Source: Cytospora piceicola | Taxonomy: Eukaryota; Ascomycota; Sordariomycetes; Diaporthales; Cytosporaceae | Assembly: GCA_023375675.1 (NCBI GenBank) | Contig: JALQBC010000005.1 | Span: 558,001-622,000, forward strand | Reading direction: 5' to 3' | DNA: 64,000 nucleotides | Shown: positions 49,647 through 63,100 of the stretch, one piece after another | Layout: each line of letters opens with the position of its first letter | Position numbering within the stretch: the stretch's first letter is position 1 | The notes under the pieces: generated by a model | What the model saw: the letters and a program-made list of their open reading frames with translations, nothing else | The model's database searches: none | What the model was told of the DNA's origin: nothing | Made by a program: the position numbers and the translations under genes

Positions 49647-50046
49647 TTTCCAAGGTTCCCTTGATGGTGTACCTAGGTAACCTTGAAACATGCGTACAGG
49701 GCCTGGTCGACCTTCCTTGGAGCTAATTGGACCACTGGGGATTTGATTCTTAGACCAAGAGCGAAGCGACTGCAAGGTGTGAGGAGACTGGTCTAACCAG
49801 GAAACTAGTCTGTGTGTCGCCGTGTAACTTCTCTCGACACGACGGCGGTGGCTGTCCCTCGTCACAGGCCCTTTTGAGCTTGTTTGGTATCGATGAGACC
49901 TAGCAGCTTTCACTCTGCAAGGGATGAGAGCGGGAGGAAGGAAGCTCGGGGAGGGTGGAAAAATGAGACTCCAAGAAGGAAAGAAGAAAGAAGAAGGAAA
50001 CAGTGGAACGTGTACCAAGGTCGCTGTAGTTCGGGATCCGTGGTCT

Positions 50047-50084
50047 GTATTGCTGTAGGTATTGCTGTAGGTATTGCTGTAGGT
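50047..50084. repeat. 12 bp tandem repeat, three units
   Basis: Three near-perfect copies of GTATTGCTGTAG. On the minus strand it reads in the TBC frame as Tyr-Ser-Asn-Thr three times, 400 bp upstream of the proposed start codon. Confidence 0.85.
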
Positions 50085-52402
50085 TTTCTGTGGGAGAAAC
50101 CACAAAGTGCGAAAAGTGCCCAGATGAGACACAGCTGGAGGCTATACTCGACAAAAAAATGAATTGAAGGTTTGACAGACTCAGCCAGCAGATCTGATCA
50201 GAGTCAAAACAGGTCAAGAAAAGGGCACGAGAAGCAAGGGCAATATTGAAACGGGGCGAGCGGTAGATATTGCCCGAGCAGACTGACAGAGACTCTCCCA
50301 GAATAAATCTTGATATGGTAATAGCACGGAATGCCTACTGAGGTACCTAAATAAGTATGGGAATACCTCTGGTATGGACCAAGCAGTACATGCATACCTA
50401 CTGTTACTCACGGAGCCAGAAATGGTAGGCGGGTTTTGGCTGCCCAGGTGGCTACCTACTTGGTACCTAGTACTTGTCTTTGTACCTGGAGAATGACATG
50501 TGGAAGGAAGTACACCAGATAGTGGTGGAGACTGCATACAACTCCCATGTACCTACCCACCACAGTACCGACCCGACAGAATTTGACCGGGACTGAATCC
50601 TCCCTCCTCCCGCCGCCAGGCCCCTCCTTCCTCTCTCTTTCTCCCTCTCTCTCTCTCCGCCCACCGTTACTGCTACTCAGCTACTGTGTTAGTATCATAA
50701 ATAGCCTTTCCCTTAGGGTGAAGACGGTAGCGGTAGGCCCGTAAGCCAGTCGGGAACCGCCAAAAGCACTTCCTCTCATTCTCTACCACAGCACTCTATC
50801 TAGCCTCTATTAACCCGGGATTTATCCATCATCTTTTGACACACAGACACAGTGGTGACCCACTTTGCCACTCTCACCTCACCAGTGGCCATGCAAGACA
50901 TATAAACCCGAATCTCAGCAACGTCAGAGAAGAGGAAGAGGATCGTGACTCTCTCTCCCAGTCTCCGCGTGTGTGTGTGTCCAGCGCAGTCTGTGCTTCG
51001 AGACAACGCCTCGCAAAAAGCAGCAATACACACTTGGATACCAGGGATACACAAAAACATGTGGCTCCGATGACGAACATTGGCTGATCTCTCTGGAAGG
51101 AGGAAAAGAAACAAAAGAGAGACCAAGCCTGAAATTTGATTTTGATGATAGTTGACGTGTGCCAGACAGACCTGCGGATTGGTCTGTCCTGAAACAAAAG
51201 AACGAGTCCGGTCCGGTCGCACACCTTGGACAATAGCTGCGAGTAGCCGTCGACATGCTGCCTACCTACCATACGCTACACCTGTCGTGTTGGTGTTGTC
51301 ATCTTTTCTTCTTCTTCTTCCTTTTCTTCTTCTTCGCTTCCGCTTCGAGCCAAGTACAGCCCGGAGGCCTATTGCTGCACACCCACAACCTCGGTCCCCT
51401 TCTCCGACTCTCCGACGAGGATATCATGTATGGATGGAGATACTGACAAAGGGTCACTACTACTACTGCTTTGGTTTCTTCTCCCTCCGTCGACATCAAC
51501 AGAGACGCCTTGACGTCGGTGGTGGTGGCTGGTTGCGGGTTGAGGGTCGTGACCCTCCATGACGGAGGATGGATCCCCGAAACGAACGCCTGTCTTGAAT
51601 CATCCCGATTGGAGGGTCTTCTCTGCTGCATGTAGCACGTGTACAGTGTAGATCTCTGCCACCCACTCACTACACAGTATACTACACTAGTCGGGGCTTG
51701 TCACGCTCGTTCCATCTGTTCAAACCGTTCGCCTATCTACACTTATACCTGGGCACGCCAGGCCTGCACGCCTGGGCTATTGAGGCGAGGCCTGGCCCCA
51801 CATCTTCGTCACCGGGGATGGCATCTTCTATTCCTTTCTATGGCCACCAGACTTACTCATGACTGTGGCCTTTTCCACCTGGCGAACCCAACACGACTGG
51901 ATGTCTTCCCAAAAAACCAGTGCAAGAGTCAGTGCTAGGCCAAGCCACCGTGGTGAACCACTTGACGTGGGGCATGCTCGGTCTGCCAGCGACACCGAAC
52001 AGCCCGCGCGGTTGACCCCGGCCTGCATCGCCCACCGAAAGACCCTCGTGGTCGGTCAACCTGACTGCCGGCTCTGCATGGTACTTACTGTTACGGACGT
52101 AGTGTTTGGTATGACACAGTACACCCTTGGTCGACAGCCTCACTGCCGACCTATACTGTTGGATGTCCCTGGCTGAAAAGCGCGCGCGCCCGAGGGCTGC
52201 GGTCTTGGTCCGACTGACCAGTTCTGCCGACCACCGACGTTGTATCGCGCGGCTATCGCCAGAGAGGTTGGACCAAGTCCCACCTTGAAGGAACTAGCGC
52301 TGCCTTTTCTCTAAAAACAGAAAGGTAAAAAATACTAAACCAAGCGTACAGACTCGAAGACCGGTATCCTGTTTCCCGGCCAGTCATTTTCTAGACTATT
52401 TA

Positions 52403-52438
52403 TTCTTCTTCTTCTTCTTCTTTCTTTCTTCCTTTAGT
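52403..52438. repeat. (TTC)n polypyrimidine tract
   Basis: TTC units followed by TTTC and TTCC units. Mirror-like polypyrimidine sequence in non-coding DNA; a similar TTCTTC block lies at 51303-51330. Confidence 0.85.
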
Positions 52439-53222
52439 TCCCGACGCTATGGTTGAAAGCTTGCGCGACGAGGCGGCTGGGCGCCGTTGACGGAGTTGTA
52501 CGGCAGATGGCCGAGTCTTTCTTAGACCGGGAAAATGAACGGGCGCGCATTAGCAGACAGACAGAGCGTTCTGTGCAACATATGCTCCAATGAAGGAAGC
52601 GAGGCACTTGACAATCCTCTCCAGGATAGCTTGCCGTCTAGACCACCAGACGACATGGACTCCAGTAGCCACGACTGAACGCAGGCAGATCCTAAATAAA
52701 ATAAAAAACCCCACTACTCTATTCTGCATCTAAGTACCCATGTCATGCAAACCAGCCGCGATGATCCTAGCTTAGCATCTCGGCCGCCCCATGATCTGGC
52801 CGTGGCGAGCCACCCGCCTTCGGAGGTGTTGCCCCCGATTCCTACCCGAAGTCCGGCCTTATGGGAGAAGGCCAAGCCACCTATCTGAATAATGGTGACG
52901 ACGACTCTGTCCTGTTAGTTTGCTTGGTTCAGCTACCGTTTTAGCTTCGTCGTGGGCCCGGCGCTGTGTCTCCAGATCAGGCAATAGGGAAAGAAGACGA
53001 GGGTGGACGAGGAACCGCCTGAACGTCTCGAGGCACGATGATGCAACGCTCATGTGCAATTCACATGTAAACTGTGTGACTGTGGTGAAACGCCTCCCCA
53101 GAAACCCCGTTCCTGTTGTTTCATGCCGTTTCTTCACTCCCGATACCCGATAATCAGCAGTCCAGTTTCAACATTTTCCAGAGTCGACTTCAACAGAGCT
53201 CCCCTATCTAACGCGGTGCCTT

Positions 53223-55874
53223 CTAAGGGTCCTCGTTCTCCCAGTCCTGTTCGCTGTACATCGGCCGCTTGTTGCCACCCCCGCCGCCGACACCCTCCAA
53301 CCTCGTCAGGAACTCCGGGGGCACCGTGGGTATATACTTCCTCTCCCGCTCGCGGTTCACACCGCCAAAGCCCGCCCCGTAGCACACCAGCATGTCCGTG
53401 ACGGATGGCAGCGTGAACGGCAGCATGAAGGCCGGATCCATCAGCAAGTTCTCGGGCGCCTCCTCCTCCTCCTCTTCCCCGGGACTGCGAGGGGTGTCTC
53501 CGCCGTTGGCCGACCACATGCTATTCCGCTGAGGTGTCGACGGTATGCTTTCGGCGATTGAGGCGGGTCTTGTAGAAGTAATAGACGTAGCCATACTACG
53601 GCGGTTGGTCTTGTCCTTCTCCCTCCTTGCCTCCGTCTCTTTTTGTATCGCTACGAGGTACCTCATCGCGCTCTTGGGGAGACCCTTCTCGCCTACCTCG
53701 GCTCGGTAATGGTGAGTGGCGTGTATCAGCTGCTGTGGGGTGAGCGATTTCAGCTGCTGTAGAGTGTCGACCAGCGCCTCGAGGTCGTCGGAGCCTAGAG
53801 ACGAGAAACACTGCAGCCATTGGAGGAGTTGGATGATTGGTGCGAGATGCCTTCTCGCCGCCTCCACCGTGTTCTCGCCATGGGCTTGCATATCGCCGTG
53901 CTCGTAATGTTCAGGCTGCCTGTTGTTTGCCCGTGCCCAATCCTCTAAAACGGAAACGTTCATGCGTATTTGCATGGCCTTTGTCCGAGCCAGGTACTTC
54001 CGGTTGCACATCACCCTGTTGAAGAGTTCGGCCCCGAGCCAGTAAAGCAACTGTGCAATGATCTGAGCTGTGATCACTGAATGTACGTCGTAAAGGTCGA
54101 GGACGAAAAGCGTCGAAGAGAGGAGTGACGTGACATTTCGAGGTGCCGGCTTTGCCCTCTGCTTGGGTGACGGTGGTCGATACTTTCGCTCGGGCGGCTC
54201 TTCCTTGACCTTCTTCTTGGTCTTGAATATCTTCCATTCGTTTTGGAAGGTTATGCCCTCGAATCCCGGAATGGTTTCATGATCCAACATTGCCGCATCG
54301 AGGACCTTGTCCATCCGCCGTTCCGCATCACGGACGATAAGGATGACAATCTCGTTTGCAAGCTCGGCGAGCTGAGCCTGGAAGTGGATAGTAGCCTCCT
54401 CGAGTCCAGCGTCTTTCCTCAGATAATGAAGAAGTAAAGTGGCGTTAGAAAGCCAAAAGGCCAGGATCGTCATGTCCCATTGATGGTCCTCAACGACCTC
54501 GTTTATCCTGTCCATGGACTTGAGGAGTAATTTCGCCAAGAGGTCCCGACTGGCATGGTAGTGTGCATATCTGGCGCTCAGAAAGATCATGTTTGCAGGG
54601 ACAGGCTTTTGAGTGGCCGATCTTTGAGGCGTCATGTTCGTAACGATGATATCCAAGATCCGGTCCAAGTCTCCCTCCTGAAAGACGAACATCTGGTCGT
54701 GTAGGCATCTCGTCCAGTCAAACTCCTGCTCGTCTTCCTCAAAGGTATCCTCGGGCTACTCGTGTCAGCTGATGACTCCTCCAGAACTGATAGGAGACAG
54801 AACATACTTCTGGCTGGTCGTCAAGTCCCACATTACCCAGATCTACTTCCAAATCACGAGCGCTTTCCATCATCATGCGCCTCCTCAGCTCATTCTCCAT
54901 CAGCTCTTGCTCGAACTGGTCTTGCGAAAAGCCGGGCCGGTAGAAGTCGTCATCACCGATGCCTGCGCTGCCAATATTATACCCGTTACTATGCAGGTAG
55001 AAGGACATGTCGCTATCGGGTGCAACGAAGTCAGCAGCGGTCCTTCCTGACGTCGTCTTGGCCTCTGACGAAGCTCCATGATCCAGCAACACCTTCGCGA
55101 TCTGCTTGTGCCTGTTGGTCATGGCCCACATGAGCGCGCTCCAGCTATTGCGGTCCTGCTTGTCAACGTCGGCGCCAACATCGATCAGTGCTTCCACCAC
55201 AGCCTCGTGGCCCTGTGACACCGTTAGTCCATATAGACAGAACGGACCAAGTAAGGTCAGGTTTGACATACGAAGCAACTGGCATATATAAGTGGGGTTG
55301 TCCCGTCCTCATCTAGAGCGTTTATGTCCACGTATTCTTTCGCCTTGCCAGTCAGTATCCCGTTGACCTGCTCCACATTTCCATTACTGGCAGCCATGTG
55401 CAGGGCCTTCTGCAGCATCTTCCTCTTCTCGTCGTCGGTAAGCTTGTCGTTGTTCACTATAGCATTCTCGTCGCCGAAGCCAGGGCCGGCGGAGTGCGCT
55501 GCCTGGGCAGCCAGCATCTCCATGAGCCGCGTGTCACTGTCGGCTATTCCCCTCGTGAGGTCTTCATCGTAGTTGTTGTCGTCTAGGGAGAGCTCGCTGA
55601 ATTTGAGGGGCTTCGCGACGACCGGGGAGGTCAAGAACTGGGATTGCCCTTTAGGGAGCCAACCATGTCAGCGACTCGAACTCTACGACCGGTGCAAGTG
55701 GTACGGATGGACACGGATGGACGCGGATGGGTGCTAACCTTGCCAACCATCGTAGAACTCCGTCTCGGTAACGGGCTCCTTGGGCATACGTCTGTCGTCG
55801 AGGGAGGTCGGCAGGTCTGATGGCAGGGCCTTTGGTGGCCTTGCGCTGGCGCCCTCATCGTCGAAGGGGTCCAT
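53223..55874 (-). CDS. ankyrin-repeat and dilute (DIL) domain protein
   Basis: Four exons: 55739..55874, 55272..55648, 54808..55212 and 53223..54755; introns of 90, 59 and 52 bp; 816 residues. About residues 110-225 are ankyrin repeats (KALHMAASNGNVEQVNGIL; DGTTPLIYASCFGHEAVVEAL; SWSALMWAMTNRHKQIAKVL). About residues 310-690 are a DIL domain, the helical cargo-binding module of myosin V tails, seen in WLSNATLLLHYLR, the VITAQIIAQLLYWLGAELFN core and HLAPIIQLLQWLQ. There is no motor, so this is the stand-alone Ank-DIL type found in fungi, likely an adaptor in vesicle or organelle transport (inference from the domain). The N terminus is acidic (MDPFDDEGASARPP) and the C terminus Ser/Pro/Glu-rich. 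The acceptor of exon 4 is TAG before CCC at 54755; an AG six bases later is also possible and would remove two residues. Confidence 0.88.
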
Positions 55875-57182
55875 TTCGGATCGAGGGGGGAGGTCGCGGG
55901 GTCCTCTGTGGCATCAGTTGGACAAGTTTGGAGTAATCTACCTCCAGGTTTATGTCGTCATTTGGGAATTAAGCTGTAGAGCACACAAAGGGATCATTTG
56001 GGTATCTCGGGTATAGGGGCAGATCGTGGTTGAGTCCTGCGTTGGGCTCTGGAACGTCAGGAATTAAGGTATTGGCAGTCAGTATTCATCAGTACTCCAG
56101 AGGAGGGAGTAGTAGTGTACAGATCTGATACCCTGTTCAAGTCCCACAGCATAGCAGGGGGTTGAATGCACAGACCTCCTATTGTTTAGCGGCGTGAGCG
56201 GCAGTTGTGGCGGTGACGTACAGACTCAACGCTTGTGATTGTCAGGGGCTGCTGCCCCATACCCACTACTACTAAGTATTTACTTAGGTATGGCTTGAAG
56301 TTAATTCGAACTTCATGTGGCTTCTACGAACGCGGATGTTGACCTACGCACCTCTTATTACTCAGGAAAGGAATTTTAGAGAAATTCTGACAGGCTTTTA
56401 CGGGCAAGATGTTGGTAGCAGCTTGGTGCAAGGGAGGATTATGAACCTCGAATACAAGAGACCAAGTCCTGTCAGTTCTAGTTGCGAATATCTGTCCGTT
56501 TGATTGTGACTGTCTATTGTTAACCAGAATGATCAACATTCCTTTCAACCATCCGGACCATCTGCACTCTCGAGGCCTCGACCTCCATATACGAGTACCA
56601 GGCTCAAGGTCGGCCGTCTTTTAAGTACGAAGCCAGATTACCCCAGGATACCCAGATCATCATAGGACATCACAGGATATGCTCGCTTCCCTCAGTCTTT
56701 CTGTATTCACTCTATCTGCCGCTGGCGATTGATCTTACATCACAGAAAACAACATGATAGGGATGCACGATATCATGATAGCAGACCGTGCCACCCTGAA
56801 ACGCTATATGTGCCTCGTTGGGGGATGGGTCGAGCGCGGAAAGCGTAGGACGATGCATGTGTAGTCCTGAGTAGCTGACCAGTCGTTCCGTATTCTTGTT
56901 CCCCCCTCGGAAAGAAAATAATCATAATAGTAAAACGCTAATCATCGGAAAAGGGGGTATTGCCATCCGGAAAAAAATAATATGTGCCATAAACCTTGAA
57001 CCCCTGGGGCCTAACCTTGGCCCTTTTTCTGCATAACAAAACACAATGGAGAAAATGAAACCCTCTGTGCAAAACCCGAATTTTTACATCCATATATGCT
57101 CATCCTTCTAAACCCCTGTCCTTCTTTGAATTATTAACAAACACCACGCCGTCCATCCGTCCCCCCTGCCCCTCCCCCCCCT
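55875..57182. other. intergenic region between dilute-domain gene and second histidine kinase
   Basis: 1.3 kb. The left part is promoter of the ankyrin/dilute gene, the right part 3' region of the kinase gene. A TACTTAGGTA-like motif lies near 56280. I see no gene or repeat of note. Confidence 0.6.
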
Positions 57183-60100
57183 TCATTGCTGCTCATTCGG
57201 GTCGACCCCCACGCTGTGCCTTCTGTCCTGTGGGTTTTTCTTTTTAAGCACCGCCTTCGGCTTTTCCTTTTCTTTCCCCTCGGGCGCTTCGCTGCTCGTT
57301 CGGCTCTTCAACAGCTTATTTCGAATTTTACCGCCTGAGCTCCCACCCTGGGACCCATCCATGGAAGCGGCATCGGAAAGCCGGTTGTCGCTCGAGGCCC
57401 TGGAGGTAGGAATGGGGGTGTTGGGGTGGTGGCTGCTACTGCTACCTTCCAACGAGTGCTTCCTGCTTGGTCTCGACAGAAGGCTTCCTGCATTGCTGTC
57501 GGACTCCAGGAGGGGCGGTGGAAGGCTCATCGCTGTAGTGCTAGCTGCCATGCTAGCCACGGATATGTCGCTGCCCTTACGTTCGGGAGGAACATCAGGG
57601 CCGATGTAGGTGTCTAGCTTCTTCTTGAGCACGTCCTGGCGCACAGGCTTTGCGAGGTAGTCATTCATGCCCGCAGCCAGACACTTTTCCCTGTCGCCCT
57701 GGATTGCGCTCGCCGTCATCGCGATCACCAAGGTTTTTCGAACTGATTCGATGGGGTCCTTGCGGAGCAGCTTGGTCGCATCGTAGCCGTCCATCACCGG
57801 CATCTGCACATCCATTAGGATAATGTGGTAGGGTGTGCCCTCCAGGGCCTTTTGCCGTAGCCCCTCAACGGCTTTCAGCCCGTTGTCGTACGCATCTACC
57901 TTGGTGTATCCCAATCTTTGTATGTACTGGATGGCAATCTTCTGGTTGATCGCATTATCCTCAGCGATACAGACGCGCAGCTGATCCTTGGGTATCCGTG
58001 AGAGGTCGAGGTAAGGATTGGGTGACGGCTCTCGACCAGTGTTATCAGAAGTCCTCCGTGCAAAATTATCGGACATGCTGGGAGCTCGTGGGTCGCCCGC
58101 AACAACATCTTGCTTCGCCTTGTCGAAGGTGACTGTGAACCAGGCCGTAGTTCCGACGCTCTGCTGACTCTCAAGTTCGATCCTGCCTTTCATCATCGTC
58201 TCGATCAATGATTTGCAGATGGACAAGCCAAGTCCGCTGCCGCCATATTTTCGAGCCGTACTCGTGTCAGCCTGGCTGAAGGGCTGGAAGAGCTTCGCCT
58301 TTTGCTCTGGTGAGATTCCGATACCAGTGTCCTTCACCCAGAAAGTCAATGTTGCCTTGTCTTTGGTCTCGGAATCAACGCGCGCCCCAATAGTGACACT
58401 GCCATCCTCAGTAAACTTCAGACTATTCGAGATCAGGTTGCCCAGGACCTGGTGGAGCCGGATGGGGTCCCCGTAGATGAGCATAGACGGCAGGTTGATA
58501 TCTTTAATGATTTTGACGTTCTGCCGGATCGTCTTCTCTCGGTTGCTGTACGACTGAGCTCGTACAACCTCCCTTACCATCTCTTCTGGGTTGAACGCGG
58601 TGATGTAGAGCTTGAGCTTCTCAGCCTCCATCTTGGAGAAGTCTAGGATGTCGTTGATAACCGTGAGGAGCAAATCAGCAGATACTCGAATAGAATCTGC
58701 CATCTCAAGCTGTTCCTTAGAAAGGTTCGAGTCTTTCAGAAGCTCCGAGTTGCCAATGACGCCGTTCAGTGGTGTTCGAAGCTCATGAGAGACGTTGGCG
58801 AGGAAGATAGACTTGGCCTTCGCCGCCTCTTCTGCTCGCTTTTCGTTGCGCCTGGCCTCGGCCTCCGCAGCCTTGGCTTTGGTCTCGGCCTCCTGAGCCT
58901 TCAACAACGCACGTTTTTGCGCCTCGATCATGCTAGCATTCTCGCTTGATACCTTCTCGATAGCCTTTAGCGAAAGAGCGTTCGAGTAACTGATGCCGAT
59001 TTGGTTGACGAGAAGCTGCAAGACGGTCACATTCCTGTCTGTGAACGAGCCTGGGCTCCCCTCGAGATAGAGCACCCCAAGAAGAGGATTCGAACCGTGA
59101 CAAATAGGGTAGGCGATGATAGCCCTACCTTGCGGGTTTCTCTGCAGCCACTGTTCCGAAACACCGAATCGTTCGTCGCTGACGACATCTGGACTGAAGA
59201 CGGCTTCTCTGAATCGGGTACAGTATAGTACAACATTCTCCGCGACAAGGTGCTGTGATGCGCTCAAGGGCATTCCAGGCTTGTGAGCTTGTGCTCCTTT
59301 CTCCGGATCGCCACTGGCGGCAACACACCACTGGTCTTGGTCATCCACAACGATAGCTGCCAAGGTCGCAGTGCCACCGCATGTTTGCAGGATGACATCG
59401 CACATGGTCTATCCAAACCTCAAGTTAGTCATTGCCGCTTATAGAGGTGTATGCAGGAAGTGTAAACATTTCGTACCTTGAGGAGCTCCTGGACCTCCAG
59501 AATCGAGGATATCACCTGTGACGACACGAGAATGGCATGCAAGTCAATCATGTCCAAGGCCGGCAGACCCGCCCCAGCTTCAGGCTGGTGCATGGAGCCT
59601 CGCCAGGCCCCTATTCTGTTCTCCTTCAGCTCTCCCATGCCCACCTGAGCCGGTACTTGTTGGGTCACATCAGCCTCGCCGTCCACGGCTTGGTATTGCG
59701 CGGGGCCCGCATCGCCGGCAAAGTCCGTCTGCGCAAAAGCATCGGCTGTTCGTGGGTTGCGGGTAGGACCGTGAAGTAGGAGGGTGTGGTCCTCCTCGAT
59801 CCGATCGGCAAGTCCTGTGGCGCCCATCATACGGAACAGGCCAACTCCGTCCCTGAGTGAGGCTCGAGCTGATCTTCGCGCGCCCTTTCTGATAAAAATA
59901 CCCGCCATGAGATAGTTACCCAGGGCCTCCTCGAAGACCAGGTTCTGCTCAGATGCATGGTCCAGTGCATCTTCGTACGCACGGATGGCCGCGCCATCCT
60001 CGTGCTTGAGCTCGTATATCTGTGCCTGGAGTAAGGTAGACCAAGGAACGTAGTTCACGTCTGATACAACTTCCCAGTCCGTAATCTTCCGTCGCAGCAT

Positions 60101-63100
60101 TTGGAGTGTTTCGATCGTCGCCTTGATTTGCTCGTCGATGTCATTGTCCTGCGAGCGAGTAGGGTCGTTCCCTTTACTAAAGATGATGCTCGCGAGGGAA
60201 AGGCCATAGAACAGCATCACGCTTCTAGTATTGCGCGCCGACCACATGATGTGCTCGTTAGCAACGCAGCGCTTTCCAATCTGGGCTGCTCTCTCGTAGT
60301 GGGAAAAGAGGAAGAGAGGAATGATCTCCATAGTCTCGTACCAGGTGATGGACCGGCCACCGTTCTTCGCGTTCGTCACTAGCCATGCCTTGTATGCTGC
60401 AGCATTGTGGCTGTTTTGGGTATCATTCATGACTTCTTCTGCGATCGTAGCTCGCGTCTTTCCTTGCAGTGCTCGAGCGACTTGTCTCACGGCGATAAGG
60501 AGGGTCCCGCCCCGGGTGTCCTGATGCCAGTTGGGTACGTCTTCACAGCCATACTGGCAGAAAGCCTCGAGATCCGCGCAATTCTCGCTGCCGAAGAACT
60601 TGAGCAGGGCGAGGAGGCCAAAACTCATGATCGTCGACGTTCGATCACCAGCTATGGTCGCGTACTCTACAGCCCCTTCGACCTGGTTGAGAGCAACACT
60701 CAAGGGGTACTGGATATGACCGAGAAAATTCGCGTATAGCATGTGGCCACGTGCCATGGAGAATGTGTCCCGATTCTTGTCCAACAGGTCCAGACAAATT
60801 GAGCCGAGTTCGACAGCCAGCTCCGGCATGCTGTGCCTGCTAAGAGCAACCACGGAGATGTGTAGGAACGCCATCCCGCTGCTAGGGAACGCCCCACGAC
60901 GTAAGTGGACGTCTACCATCACGAGCGACAGATGGTAGAACATAAGAGAGTTACTCCACCCAGCCGCGCTGATGGCATCGGCGAGGACGGCCCCAATGGA
61001 CGCCAGATTCGGATCCTCCGTGTAGGGCGTATCGACGATCTCGCTGCGCTCCATGGACTGGAGCTGCATGGATAATCTTTCGAACTCCGCGTCGCATTTT
61101 TCGTAGGTCGGGTTCTCGTCAAAGACAACTCCCAGTCCCCTCAGACATTTTATTAGGCACGCCAGGGCTTCTTCAGCGTCGCCTGCCTGCGAAAATATCC
61201 TAGATTGCAAGACAGAAGCGGGGGCCTTGTCGAATGCGGTCCGGGCGGACATGAATATGGTTCCAAGTAAAGCGTTAGCTGCACCATGGTTGCCCATGTA
61301 CAAGTAACACTCTGCAGCGCGGAGATAGAGTTGACTTGTCTCCTCGTATGATGCATCCTCGGCTCCGTCGTTCCATGGGTCAGACTGCAGGAGTGCAACG
61401 GCATTCGTATAGAACTTCGCAGCGGTCGGCCGTGCGCCTCGTTCTGTGCAGATCTTGGCACAGTCGAACAGCAATTGGCGATATGGTTGTCTTGTGCGCA
61501 CTCGTTGCCGGATGATGTCCACAGACTCGCAGATGTGCGAGGCGATATTGTCTTTAGGCCTTCCGCTATCCGCGTAATATTTCTGCCGCACAACTATTAG
61601 CAGGCATTCAAGGAAAACAAAGGGGCCGAAAAGAGGAGGATCTCACCATCAAGACTTGGGCGATAGTGAAATGCATCTTCCGAGTGTCACATATCTTCAA
61701 CTGTGCGGCCGCTTGGATGTATCGATCGTGTGCTGCATACCCTGTCAGCTAGTTGTCATACCGCTGTTGCAAGTTTACATACCAAACTTGAAGCGCGTAT
61801 CCGTATCGCTTGGCACAATGATATAAGCCTGTATGGCAGCCTGCAATCCCGCGACAGCCTCATCTTGGGTATACGTCTTGTGTATATGTTCGGAGGACGA
61901 CGATGTACAAGCATCCTGGCATTCACCACTCAAGAGATGACAGATGAGTTCGAAAGAGAACGAGTGGCCGAGCAGTGCCGCCCAGGCAAGAAGGGCCTTC
62001 GAAGCCTCGGGCAGCTCGTTGAGTCGTCGCGTGATGAAATTGGTATCCAGAACATCGTAGTTCTGCTCGCCCTGGAACTCCTCAAATAGCCTGTCCAGGT
62101 CGTACACCCACTGGGAAGCCTTGTAATCGTACCAGATGCACCGCTTTCTGTGACAGGCAGAGAGCATTTCGCGCATGTAGAACGGGTTGCCGCCGGACTT
62201 GGACTGTATGACAAGGGCCAGTGGCAGGACTTCTTCCTTTGGTTTGCAGAGTGTCGTGGAAACGTATTGGACGACCTCCTCTTCCCCCAAGGGCGAGAGC
62301 GGGATGCGTGTGACTGTTGGCCCCCCGTACTTGGGCTGGTCCTCGAACTCGGGAGGATTTATTATATTCTCAACCTTCTCCGGTGCCAACTCGTCCGATC
62401 TGTACGTCATCACTATCACCATCCGAAGCCTTGCGCTAATAATTTGGGTAATAAGCTCGACAGACTCATCATCAGCGAAATGGAGGTCCTCGAGGACGAA
62501 GCAGATAAACTTGTGGTGAGCGAACATTCTGAGGACGTCGAGAAATGTGTTCATCAGCCTGATACTCTTGGTCGAGGCACCAGTCCGGAGGAAATCCTGA
62601 GAACTCGAAGTAGACACGACCGAGCCACGATAAGAGGACTGAGGTGGGGTAGATGTGCCTCCCGGGGACGAGCCTCGCCGATTTATAAGCCCTGGGGCTC
62701 TGTTCCTGGTCTGTATAGTCGCATTCGAAGCATTCGAAATCGACCTACCAACCGACGTATCAACGGGACCAATCAGAAACTCGGGGAGGCCCAGAACCTT
62801 GTGCAGCATTGGCCAGACAGGACGGACGTATTGCTTGAGTGTCTGGTGGAATTGTGTCTCCGTATTCCTTTCACCCCAGACCTGGCGAAATAGGGATGAC
62901 AGTAGTCTCAGCAGAGGCCCGAATGCAGTCCTCCTAGCTGTATCGAATTTTGCCGTTGCACAGTACCCGCCCCGCCTTACGTCTGAAAGTACGGACTGCA
63001 CAAGACAGCTTTTCCCGAGTCCACCGGCTCCTTCAATGGTGACGATCTCGCAATGTCCTCGTCTTCGGAACTTGGCTGAGCCTAGCTGTCTAGAAAGACT

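Larger units (their letters stand above)
49647..53222. other. intergenic region upstream of TBC gene
   Basis: 3.6 kb with no supported gene. The first 500 bp stay open in the TBC reading frame but contain a TACCTAGGTA copy (49670-49679) and three tandem 12 bp units (50047-50084), so I treat them as leader and promoter. Further out are TTC-rich tracts at 51303-51330 and 52403-52438 and TACC/GGTA-rich sequence near 50343 and 50449. Open frames at 50.8-52.2 kb overlap on both strands and carry no recognisable domain. The right end is the 3' side of the ankyrin/dilute gene. Confidence 0.5.
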
